Notes under the pieces: generated by a model | Told to the model about the DNA's origin: nothing | The model's database searches: none | Seen by the model: the letters and a program-made list of their open reading frames with translations, nothing else | Program-made: the position numbers and the translations under genes | From: Hypsibius dujardini | Taxonomy: Eukaryota > Tardigrada > Eutardigrada > Parachela > Hypsibiidae | Direction of reading: 5' to 3' | Assembly: GCA_001579985.1 (NCBI GenBank) | Contig: LRSR01000415.1 | Coordinates: 20,686 to 84,685 of the forward strand | DNA: 64,000 bases | Shown here: positions 1-10,300 of the stretch, piece after piece | Layout of the letters: each line of letters begins with the position of its first letter | How positions within the stretch are numbered: position 1 is the first letter of the stretch

Positions 1-58
1 GATCATTCCGTTCTGTTCCTGTGATAGACAGATCACCGTGCAGTTCCCTCCTGTCACA
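1..58 (+). repeat. 3' end of the 5' LTR (partial)
   Basis: These 58 bases recur without mismatch at 21327-21384 and end in CTGTCACA, giving the usual CA terminus. The two copies diverge immediately afterwards (AGTGG here, CTGAC at the other end). The rest of the 5' LTR is upstream of the window. Confidence 0.93.
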
Positions 59-60
59 AG

Positions 61-78
61 TGGTGACTCCGCCGTGAG
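61..78 (+). promoter_or_regulatory. Candidate tRNA primer-binding site
   Basis: Two bases after the LTR end comes TGGTGACTCCGCCGTGAG. The leading TGG would pair with the CCA end of a tRNA, as expected at a minus-strand primer site. I could not identify the tRNA from memory. Confidence 0.6.
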
Positions 79-941
79 AAATTCAAAAGAAGGAAACTTC
101 TTTTGAGTTGACTCCGGTCAATTTTTTTTTCTTTTGACAGAGTGAAGGAACACCGAGGAGAGGAAGCGAGAGTCGATTCCCGGGTTGATCGCTCGACAGA
201 GCAAAGATCCCCATGGGACTCTCTGGTTGATTCACTTGATTAGTCGAAAGTTAAGGCTTACGCCCCAACCACCATTTCAAGTAGAAAGTTATAGCTTGAT
301 TGGTTGATTGTTTGGAAGCTATCGACAGGCAGCGGACATCTTCTGCAATCGACTAGAGTTTTTTTCTTACTCCCTTTTCCCTGCCCCAAAATTAATTTTC
401 GTTTGCACCTTACTCCAGTGCAGTATATTCCAGAGATCGGAAGAATTGGTTGAGATTTTGTGATTTGGGAATCACTTGAAATTCGGTGTCAACAAACATT
501 CGAATCCAAGTGAAGAGCACCTTGACGTCATTGGAGGCGGCCTTACAGAAGTAGAGCAAAAAGCCGACAATTTCATTGGCTGGTGGACAGCGGTTCCGGT
601 AGGAATCAAGCCTACTTCTGATCTACTGATCGGATAGCTTTTCCTCTGCTCCTATTAATCTACTTGGATTGTTGGATTCAACAATCAAGTGGAAGGTGTC
701 CCGACGGTAGTCGGAGATTTTATTTTTCCTTAAGGGAATCCAGTACGCTTTATTATTTATTTATTATTATTATTGTTATTATTAATATTATTGGCAAATC
801 AAGTACCCGTTTCTGTAGAATTTTCTTTTCTATCGTTTTCTGCGTCTCGATTTAACGAATCGAGCACCGGAATTCAATTATTCTGACTTTCCGGCCCCTC
901 GGTTTTCTTGATTGATCAATCAAGTACCGAGTTGTGTACGT
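79..941 (+). other. 5' leader of the retrotransposon, no convincing gene
   Basis: About 860 bases between the primer site and the first gag ATG. Only short reading frames occur. Short motifs of the type TTGATT/GATCAATCAAG recur, and the stretch 741-800 is a run of TAT/ATT triplets. This is where packaging or internal ribosome entry signals would be expected, but none can be named from sequence alone. Confidence 0.6.
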
Positions 942-3900
942 ATGTCTAAGTACACCGCAAAGCCGACGTCCAAAGTACCAGCTGCTTTGAGAAAACTTGA
1001 TCTTGGTAAACCGGACCAAGTGCTTTCGTCTCGATTGAGATCAAGAGCCCGGCCATCGGTTGTTCAGCAGCAAAGTAGAGTGGTTACCGCACCGACCACA
1101 GACCGACCTCGGTCCGAGTCTATTGCCAAGGAGTTCGCGACCCCGCCTATCTCGCCTGATTTTCCAGTAGCTTTGAGCAAACTTGACGCGATCCTCAAAA
1201 GAGGAAAGCGACGCGTTAATATTCAACTTATTCCACTAGCTGAGGACAGCAGTGAGCCATTTGAAGTTAACGAGCCATCTTCGAGTGAAGATTCGCCGTT
1301 ATCTAACAAGGAGCGATCCGATCTAGATCGAACTTTATATATACCGGATACCAATTCGGAAGAAATTCCGGAGTCTGACAGTGAAAGCGTAAGCCCTTCA
1401 CAGTCCTCCCGAACCTCCACGGTTGAGAACACAATGGCTGGAAACGACGTGCAGTCGAACCAATCGCAGTCAGATATCAACCGGAACGGTGTCAATTCAC
1501 AGGAGCGTTCGCAACCTCCTCCGTCGAGCAGTGTCCAGAACGCCCCAGTTCTAGATAACCAGGTTCCGGCAAGCGGACCACATATTGTTGCACAACCACA
1601 ATTGGTCGATGTCCAGTCAGGTAGTGCGGTACATCGAGTCAGTACCCAGGGCGCGGCAGACAGTGTGTCTGTCCAGCAGCCACGGGATACCCAGGAAAAC
1701 CGTTCACCACTGTCAAGCCAACGACAGTTGGAAGACGCTAACCGCACTTTCCACGGTAATTCAGAACGAAATCACGATCAGAACACCTGTGTAAATCATC
1801 ACGAGGGTGGCCAGGATCGTGTTCGTAATGACTCTCCGGTCGTCATTGGGACTTTCCGTCGAGATGGATATTGTAATCCTGAATACCAGGATGAATTCCA
1901 GTCGAATCGATCTGGTGCGGCACCCGGGCGTTCCCACAGTTACCACCATCAGCAGCAACAGCGATCGCGCGACTTACAAGTAGAGCCGCCGCTTGATCGG
2001 GAAGTAATGGCTGAGATCTGGGAACAAACCAGATTGACTCAAGAGATGAATGAACGCGCAGAACGGTTGGATCTGCAAAGGTCGAAAGACTCGCAGAGTA
2101 GACACAATTTTTCGTCAGTTTTCCTGGCGGAACAGGATTCCGATTATATCGATCCTGTACAACGCGCGAAACTGTGGGAAATCGGGAAGAAAATCCGACA
2201 ACAGGCCGAGAGTGTGATGGATGAGCAGGAGCAGACCATGTCCTTTGGTCACGCCCCCCTGTCCAAGTCAGTCTCGTTCGATCAGAACAAGACCTACGGT
2301 GCAAATACATTCACTCGGATGCCGTTTGCAACGTCCACCATAAATCAGGCATACAGTCAAGCACCCCCACCACAGTGGAATGGTGAAATCGTGTCTGTAA
2401 TCCACAGTCAGTATGACTCGGAGGCAAATCGAGTTTTACGAAACGGACAGCCTCAGTCGATTCTTCAGAGTTCAAAACGGAACGAATTTTCTGAAGTAGC
2501 GGAGAATGTTGGTCGAGGGGGGGTTCAGCCGAAGACAACGGCGAACCCGTACGCTTTTCAGTTCCCGTACCCAGATCAGCCCTACCAGAAACCGAACAAT
2601 GATGCCGATCAAAGTCGGTATGGCAGTTCGAGTCGGTATGGGAATCAGCGTGATCGAAACAACAGCGGAAGTCGAAATGACCGTACGCAGTTAACAAATT
2701 TAATCAACCTCTCCAATAACCAGTCTTGCATTGGGAATAATACCTTGAACAGGACCGTTTTGGATTCGCTTGTATCGTTAACCAAGCAAGTGAACGGGTT
2801 GCAGGCGAAATCCAACAGCGGTCGTCGAACCCTCGAAGTCGAGACCACTCAGTTCGATATTGAACGAGCAAAGGCCTTGAAAGATTGGGCGGAAGCACCG
2901 TTTGTTAATAAGTGCTTGATTCCACGAAAACAGTTGTCGCTTCCACAATTCGGGCTTAAGAATGGGGATATTCGATTACTGATCCGGCTTTATGAAGCCG
3001 CGTTGATGTCAAACCCGCCGTTAAATGACGTTGAAATTCTCAACGAAGCGATGGTTTTGATGGGACCGGAAGTTCAGCAATGCCTGTTTCGACAGATGCA
3101 GATGGACAAGGGTGAAATCAGAAGCTGGGCCTATTACCGTGCCCTTCTCATTTTGGAGTTCGAGAAGAACTCTCGTGAGAGAGAAATGGAGGCGGCTTCC
3201 GCGTTGAAGACTCGGCGTCTGCGTGACAAAGAACCTCCGCGTCACTTATTCCGTGACCTCGATCAGTATTTCTTCGACATCGATTCAGCAATGTCGGATC
3301 GGACGAAGATTATGACTTTGGCCGAGACTTTACGATCGAATCAACACCAGTCGGCGAAGGTCCGTGGATGGACACATCTGACGTGGGAGGAAGTCAAGGA
3401 AAAGGCCGCTGACCTCATTTATGAAAAGCGTACTTATGCAGAAAATATCGAGTATGGCCGTGTCCGCGAAAAATTGGCCGAAGCCGAACGCTCACTGCTG
3501 AGTAATGAATCCTTCCCTTTGACCACTCTCGATGTATTCGCCATGAATAACAAACCAGATCTGCGAATGCCGCAGAATGAGGTTGGATGGTCGCCACATA
3601 TGCCAGAACAAAGAATGGGACGCGATCCCTCGTTGCCACCGCATAACTCTGGCTATGTACCGAGAAACAATGGTCCTTTCGGTAATGGAATGGCTATGAA
3701 TGCTCCACCCGGGAACAGCTACCGAAGTAGTTATGAAACCGGACGTTACAGTCCCGGTCCGGAACCTGGACGTACTATGCAACATTCTCATTATACGGGA
3801 CGCACGAACAGTCAGTCGCCTGGCAGACCAGTGCGGTCCAGCTCAGTCGATCCGTGTTTCCGTTGTGGGAAGACAGGCCATTGGTTGAAGGATTGCCCCC

Positions 3901-4340
3901 GGGCCCCTCCCAAGTTGACTCCCTGTCTTGCTCACAATACAACCGATCATGATGAGGAAGATTGTCCGGAACGAAGATGCACGTTCTGTGAGTATGCACT
4001 GAAAGATTCAGTGGCGGCTCGAGGGCATCTCAATACTCAGTGTATCAAGTGGATGAAATCCGCCTCTGGCAACCCGATCGAAGCGCAGTCGAAAGAACGT
4101 TTGTTGAAATTGACCATCGACAAGTATCAAACGGAAGGGACTACGGAAACTCCGAACTCTCCCCAGATCCCCAAGACAATGGTGCGGGTGGGAGATAAGG
4201 ACGGCCGGCTCTCGATGGAACCCCTTATCCGTCCCATCAGCAGTGTGACTGTTCAGATGGAAACGGACGAAGCAGCTCGGTATGAACTCTGGAAACAGAG
4301 AACCAGTGACTACGGTCATCAGGTATCAAAAAACGAATGA
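942..4340 (+). CDS. gag: Gag-like polyprotein (ORF1)
   Basis: 1132 aa from the ATG at 942; the frame is open back to a TTG at 912, but an animal ribosome would use this ATG. Roughly the first 620 residues are Ser/Gln/Pro-rich and look disordered. Residues about 640-870 are helix-rich and are the probable capsid-like part. A retroviral-type zinc knuckle C-X2-C-X4-H-X4-C follows (C972, C975, H980, C985), then a second Cys/His cluster that could be a further finger. Gag packages element RNA into particles, and the knuckle is the RNA contact. It is about twice the usual length of a Gypsy Gag. The last codons carry the frameshift site into pol, and the stop TGA overlaps the ATG of pol (ATGA). Confidence 0.85.
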   Translation: MSKYTAKPTSKVPAALRKLDLGKPDQVLSSRLRSRARPSVVQQQSRVVTAPTTDRPRSESIAKEFATPPISPDFPVALSKLDAILKRGKRRVNIQLIPLAEDSSEPFEVNEPSSSEDSPLSNKERSDLDRTLYIPDTNSEEIPESDSESVSPSQSSRTSTVENTMAGNDVQSNQSQSDINRNGVNSQERSQPPPSSSVQNAPVLDNQVPASGPHIVAQPQLVDVQSGSAVHRVSTQGAADSVSVQQPRDTQENRSPLSSQRQLEDANRTFHGNSERNHDQNTCVNHHEGGQDRVRNDSPVVIGTFRRDGYCNPEYQDEFQSNRSGAAPGRSHSYHHQQQQRSRDLQVEPPLDREVMAEIWEQTRLTQEMNERAERLDLQRSKDSQSRHNFSSVFLAEQDSDYIDPVQRAKLWEIGKKIRQQAESVMDEQEQTMSFGHAPLSKSVSFDQNKTYGANTFTRMPFATSTINQAYSQAPPPQWNGEIVSVIHSQYDSEANRVLRNGQPQSILQSSKRNEFSEVAENVGRGGVQPKTTANPYAFQFPYPDQPYQKPNNDADQSRYGSSSRYGNQRDRNNSGSRNDRTQLTNLINLSNNQSCIGNNTLNRTVLDSLVSLTKQVNGLQAKSNSGRRTLEVETTQFDIERAKALKDWAEAPFVNKCLIPRKQLSLPQFGLKNGDIRLLIRLYEAALMSNPPLNDVEILNEAMVLMGPEVQQCLFRQMQMDKGEIRSWAYYRALLILEFEKNSREREMEAASALKTRRLRDKEPPRHLFRDLDQYFFDIDSAMSDRTKIMTLAETLRSNQHQSAKVRGWTHLTWEEVKEKAADLIYEKRTYAENIEYGRVREKLAEAERSLLSNESFPLTTLDVFAMNNKPDLRMPQNEVGWSPHMPEQRMGRDPSLPPHNSGYVPRNNGPFGNGMAMNAPPGNSYRSSYETGRYSPGPEPGRTMQHSHYTGRTNSQSPGRPVRSSSVDPCFRCGKTGHWLKDCPRAPPKLTPCLAHNTTDHDEEDCPERRCTFCEYALKDSVAARGHLNTQCIKWMKSASGNPIEAQSKERLLKLTIDKYQTEGTTETPNSPQIPKTMVRVGDKDGRLSMEPLIRPISSVTVQMETDEAARYELWKQRTSDYGHQVSKNE

Positions 4341-4387
4341 GCGAGGAGCCTGTGGGCCACTTCTCGCAGGAACAGCGAAGTCCCACG
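4328..4387 (+). promoter_or_regulatory. -1 ribosomal frameshift signal: slippery heptamer plus H-type pseudoknot
   Basis: In the gag frame the codons read TCA AAA AAC GAA TGA, which places the canonical heptamer A AAA AAC at 4328-4334. A -1 slip enters the pol frame directly (CGA, then ATG). After a 6-nt spacer, 4341-4348 can pair with 4360-4367 (8 bp, one G-U). Loop bases 4352-4356 (GTGGG) can pair with 4382-4386 (CCCAC), completing an H-type pseudoknot. Heptamer, spacer and pseudoknot have the geometry known from retroviral gag-pro and gag-pol shifts. The ATGA overlap leaves stop-restart as an alternative. Confidence 0.85.
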
Positions 4388-7300
4388 GAGCATACAGACC
4401 ACTGGAAGCGTGAACCTCCCGACAAATCAATGTCTGAACAAAAGTTCGATGAGCAGCCCAAGATTGCTTCATTGAAAGTTGTCAAATCATCAAAACATGA
4501 TTGGTTCCCACCATGGATGACAGGATTGATCGAACCCAAAGACATTTGGCTTTGCGATAATACAGCATCATCAGTACACGTACAGGATTCTCAAGTGGAA
4601 TCGGACCTAAAACAGTCTGAAATCAGATTGGAGGATGTGCCTGAAGGAGTATTTTTGATTTCGGAAGTAGTTTCTGACGACCCGGATCAAATTATGAATT
4701 GGCCTGTGGATGGACCCATCCTGCAGTGCCAGGTTGCATATTCGAGCGATGACCGTACCGGTAGGGTATCCTACCAGAGTCGGGTCAACGTTAGAATCAA
4801 CGCTTACGAGTGTAAAGCCCTGGTTGATAGTGGAGCCTCTGTGTCATTAATTTCTCGTGAATTGTGCACATTGATGGGAATCCCTATCGACAGTGTGGAA
4901 GGTCCCGAACACAGAAAAATCAAGGTCCAAGGAATTACTGGACATTTGATTAGATGTGGTGACGCGACGTCAGACGTGCACTTGTGGATACAAGGAGCTC
5001 CGTACTGGCACAGGTTTTTGGTTATGGAAGGTGAAAATAATATGCTAGTCCTGGGTAACGATTTCTTCCAAGGAAAGAATTTCACTTACGACTTTCGTGA
5101 GATGCGGCTGATTACTCACCCGGAACAAAAACCTCCGAATGAGTATGACAAGTTGGGTCGACCAAAAGGTCCCCAATCCGTCCTCATCCAGTGGCCGTCT
5201 AACCAGAGGCTGACTGAGGAAGCATTAATTTCCTTGCACAACCGATTGGAAAATTTGGCGAAAGAAGAAGTTGAACATCCGGCAAGGGCCTTAGTTTCGA
5301 AAGAAACATATACGTGTGGTTTTATGTGGTTGAATCGACCGGAGCTGACCAGAGACGAAAGACAGCGATATGCTATAATAATCTCTCGGGAATTCCGCGC
5401 GTCGACCGGCAAGCTGGCTGAGTTGATCAGGAAGGGTCCGGTAGCGAATCGTTTATCCAACATTCCTCCCCCTGTTCCGGCCGACACTGACCCGAAAGCA
5501 ACGGAATCACCAATTCTGAAACCAGTGATTCAAAGATCAATTGTACAGGAACCGGTGGAATTGAAAACACCCGGCATGAAAACTGTTGGATTCAACGGTT
5601 CGGGAATCGATGGTCCCTGGCGGTGGTTGAACTGCAGGAAGGTTTCCCTTCACATGCAGAAAGTCCCTCCCGTCGACAAATGGGGAATTAATCGTTCCCT
5701 TGCATCGAGAAATTTGGTGCGTGTTCGGAACCGCGGTCAGGGTGACTGCCTGTTTCTGGCTATCGCAGACCAACTTTACGGCAATGAAGAAAGGCACGAG
5801 GGCCTCCGACAACGATGTGCGGAATTCTATCGAAATAAGCCGAAACTCCTGTCATGTTTCCCAGAGTACGAGGACCCAGACCTACCACGGCCGGATCTGC
5901 AACCGCAAAAGGTGAAAGTGTGGGCGGCAACGACGATAGCTAAACGCATCGAAAACATGGGGAAACCCGGTGTCGAGGGTGGCTTAGACTCACTCGTGGC
6001 CATTGTGAACTTGTTCAAATCACATTGTTATATTCACCGTCCTGACACGGGAACTTACAATGTGATTGAACCTATCGGCGAGGAAGACTGGAGTGAGAAA
6101 CCGCAAATTCATGTGGTACTCACTCACAGCCCTCTTGGAACTGGTCACTACGAATCTTTACGGTTCCTAGCTGACCCTGAGGAGGAAGATCCCCGTAAGC
6201 AGCCGCGAGCACGGTATTATGAGGAGGGCTACTCAGGTGGTGTTTATTTGCGTGACGACACACCGTTTGGAACGCGTGGCTTGGAACGTACCAAGGAACA
6301 ACGTCAAGCGGCTAAGGAATTGATGGATCGCGAAAAGCGATACGATCATTACCGATGCCTGGCGGATCGCGACCTCACGGATGAGGAGTTGGTTTACGGC
6401 GACTCGGTCCATTCGGCAATTATTCGAAATGAACGTTTACGATGGGGATTGGATCAGTACGATAGAAATATCGATTATACTGTACCACCTCAGCCAGAAT
6501 GGGCGATAAGATCCGAGTATAAGACAATTCGGGATGACTCTCAGAGCAAGCTTGACGAGAGTGGTTTTGTTGAGCAACAGCTCCAACCACCTCAGAGTAT
6601 TGGAGTGACGGACGAGTCTGACGAGGAGTGGAGCTTGAAACCCTCCCGTCTGAAACTGTTCAAAAAGAAACGTTGGGTTCCGAGGCGGCCAAAACTTAGA
6701 AAGGGAATGAAACCGCCTGCCGAGTTTATAACTTTCACGGACATTGAAGGTTGGGAAACATGCATTCCGACTTGTAATCCGTTGAGGGTTGTGGACGTAC
6801 AGGCACATGAACCGGTTCTTCTCATTGATTTTAGGGTAATTTCAAAACCGACTTCACCCGCGTTGAGATCGATTTTGAATTCAACAGACGGTCGATTGGA
6901 CTTGGTTACTGAGGTACCAGTAGTTGAAGAAAGGTCACAGCCATTGTCAGCATCGGCTCTTGCTATAACCAGTGAGTTGCATAAGGTGTTTGAGGGTTTT
7001 ATGATGGGAATGAACAATCCCAGTTGTGAGACGGCTGAGACTGATGAATGTCTTTTTGATTTTCCACCGATCACGCCCCCGCTGGAGTTCAGGGATGGGT
7101 ATACTGTAAATACAGTATTTGGCCATGTGTCAGCTCTCTCGCCTACTTTCGATGATGGTGCGGTCCGGGAAAGTGAGATACATTGTATGAACAATTTCAG
7201 TGGGGGGGCACTTCCAGAAAAAATCCCAATTGATGGAATTTCTGTTGATATTGTTACCGCGGTCGATGGGAAATACTCGATAGAGACGATACCCATCCCG

Positions 7301-10300
7301 CCAACGCCAACGGATACATGTAAATCTTTGGAAAACAAGTCTGAGTTGAGTACTACGAGTACTCTGACGACGACTAATGTTACCAAAGAGCAGGCAAATT
7401 ACGATAAAAAATGGACAGGTTATGCGGCAGCCATGCGATGCGCACGTGCAGATAAAATCATACGAAGTCCGCCGTCAGGCATCATCCAAGCAGATGAAAA
7501 ACCGCTAATTGAGTCAAAAGATCGACCGAGATACTTTAAATGTCTCATGGCTCGAAAAGTCGAATTACCGTCGAAAGATGAAAATTCTGAAGTAGAAATG
7601 ATTCCGGAAACCCCCGTGAAGAAAACTTTTACAAAAGTAAAGTTCTTCGATGGTGAGGAGTCCGAAGTGACGGAAGCAGCGAAAGCTGTGCGCGACGAGT
7701 TGGAACGCCAGATTGAGTGGTGGGACAGGGCGTTCGCTGACAAGCGTGTCACGGACCCCGGCTCAGACAGCGATCCGAGAACGCTCCTTCAGACGTTGGC
7801 TCCTGCCAATACAGAGTGCACGTTCGATATTGCACCGTGGTCCTTTAAACAGGTCATGCTGCAGGTGCCGATTGCATTCCGGGTACCCGACGGACCATAT
7901 TGGTTTCGAGCGGATAATCGTATGTGGCCACCTGCAAGGCAAGAAGAGCCACCGGATATTTGCGGTGTGAAAGAACCCGAACTTCCTTGGAACAAGTGGT
8001 TGACTATTGACCAAGATGCTGAAGTTCGAGGACAGCGTTTTTCAATTCGCCTGACGAACGATACACCACATCGTAGACGACTACCAGTCGGCATGATGAT
8101 GGGTTGGATCAAACCGGGCAAGACAAGTGCTGTGTTTGATGAGGATCTGAATGATCCATTATCACCAGTACATGCATACGACCGTTTCATGGACAGTTTG
8201 ATTGAAAATCAGACCTACGAATTTTGCCCGAACATCGATGACAAGCTTCCTTTGTTCAGGAAATCATTCGAAAAGTTGGTCCGTGACCCGGTACGTCAAT
8301 CTTGGATTGAGGGATCAGGAGTGGCTGAGGATCTGGAAAAACCAGAACCGCCTCTCCTTCCCCCTGAAGAATCTAAAAGTGGACCTGTTTGGGAATATTT
8401 CCTGGAGCAACTTGACCAAATTGAATGGGACAAGAATGCTCCTCCAGAGAAAGTGTCAAAATGTAAGGACATGCTGTGGCGCTTGAACAAAGTTTTTCCA
8501 CAGAAAGACCACGTTTTTGAGCTAGGTTCGGCGGTTCCATGGAACCATGAGATCAATGAGTTGCCAAACAGCAAACCCGTGAGCTTTCCTCCAGTCAAGG
8601 CCTCTGCGGAACGCAAGGCACGATTGAGAGAGTTTGTCTCCGAGCAGCTGGCAGCTGGAGTGATCCGCCCGTCGAACTCGCCATATGCAGCTCCCGCGCA
8701 TATAGTTCCGAAGAAAGGCAACCCTCAGGGCCGCTTCGTTGTTAACTATAAAGCGCTGAATACTCAGACAAGAAAGGATCGATATCCTCTACCGAGGATA
8801 GATGACATCATGAATTCCGTGGGATCCGCCACACGGTTCTGCACGTTGGATCTGTTGGCAGGGTATAATCAGATACCAATCCGTCCGGATCATATTGAAA
8901 AGACGGCTTTTATAGTGCCTGATGGACTTTTTGAATATGTCCGAATGCCATTCGGACTATGTAATGCACCAGCTACGTTCCAAAGAGCAATGGACGATAC
9001 GCTGTCAGGTCTTAAGTGGAATATTTGCCTCGTCTACCTTGACGACGTGGTAGCCTTTGGGAAGGATGATGATCAAGCGATCGAGCGGTTACAGATTGTT
9101 CTGCAAGCCCTCATCCGGAAAGGTTTTGTTATCAAGCCAAAGAAGTGTCAGATGTTGATGCAGCAAATGTCCTTCCTCGGACATATGGTCTCTGAAGACG
9201 GAATTCGAGCAGATCCCGCAAAAACACGAGCGATCGGCGAGATGCCGGCTCCGCGGACAAAGACCCAGTTACTTCGGTTCTTGGGAATGGCGAACTTTTA
9301 CCGTCAATTTGTCATGGGTTTCGCGCTGAAAGCTCAGCCGTTACATGCCTTACTGAAAGGTGACGCGAAATGGAAGTGGGGTCCTGAAGAGCAAGAAGCC
9401 TTTGAATCTATCCGGATGGCGCTGGCAACGGATGGAGTGATTACCCATTTTGACCCAGACAAGCCGTCATACATTCACGTGGACGCTTGCGTCACGGGAA
9501 TTGGTGCCCTTCTTCTACAAGATGAGAAGATAGTGGCCTGCGCGAGTCGCTCGCTCAACATTCACGAGTCCCGATACTCGGTGACGGAATTGGAAGGACT
9601 TGCAGTGAAATATGCGATGGACCAGTTCCGACATTACATTGAAGGAACCAGGGTTATCGTCTACACTGATCACAAGGCCCTTGTACCAATGATGCGCAGG
9701 AACGCTCGAGAGAGCAACTCGAAACGCATTAACCGTTGGATGGAAGGAACTTTGGCAGATGCAGATTTTGATATTCGATATAAAAAAGGTTCTTCGAATG
9801 AAGATGCCGACGCTTTGAGTCGAAACCCAGTTGATCCGGCCCCAGTGGTTGAGGTCTATGAAGACGAAGTACCCGAAATTGGGACAATCCAGATCAAATT
9901 TCCGGAACCGGAAACGGTGACCGGGTACGACTTGACTGGTAACCAACATCTGTGTGAAGTCCCGTGGCAGGTTAGAGTATGGAAACAGGCTCACGCCAAC
10001 CACTTGTTAGAATCAAGGGAACTTGAATGGCAGTGGTTTTTGAGGCAGATTGGCAAGAAAAGCCATCCTATGGATTTACTACTTTCCAGGCCCGTCACAA
10101 TATTTGAGGATCCACCACAGTGGTTGCCGGAAGGTTATTGGCGTGGGAAAGTCAATGAATTCTACCAGGATCAAGCTAAAGATGAATTGGTATGGATGAT
10201 GCATGACGGTACGCCGCTCCCATTAATCCCAGCCACTACTACAGTGAAATTGCAGTTTTCCACCGCAGCAACACCAGCTGCGTACGGGATTACTAAGACA

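Noticed and set aside
912-941. Upstream TTG start for gag
   Set aside because: TTG is not a usual start in animals; the ATG at 942 follows in frame.
6592-7386. 264-codon open frame on the minus strand inside pol
   Set aside because: It is antisense to the intact pol frame in a linker with biased codons; no domain is visible.
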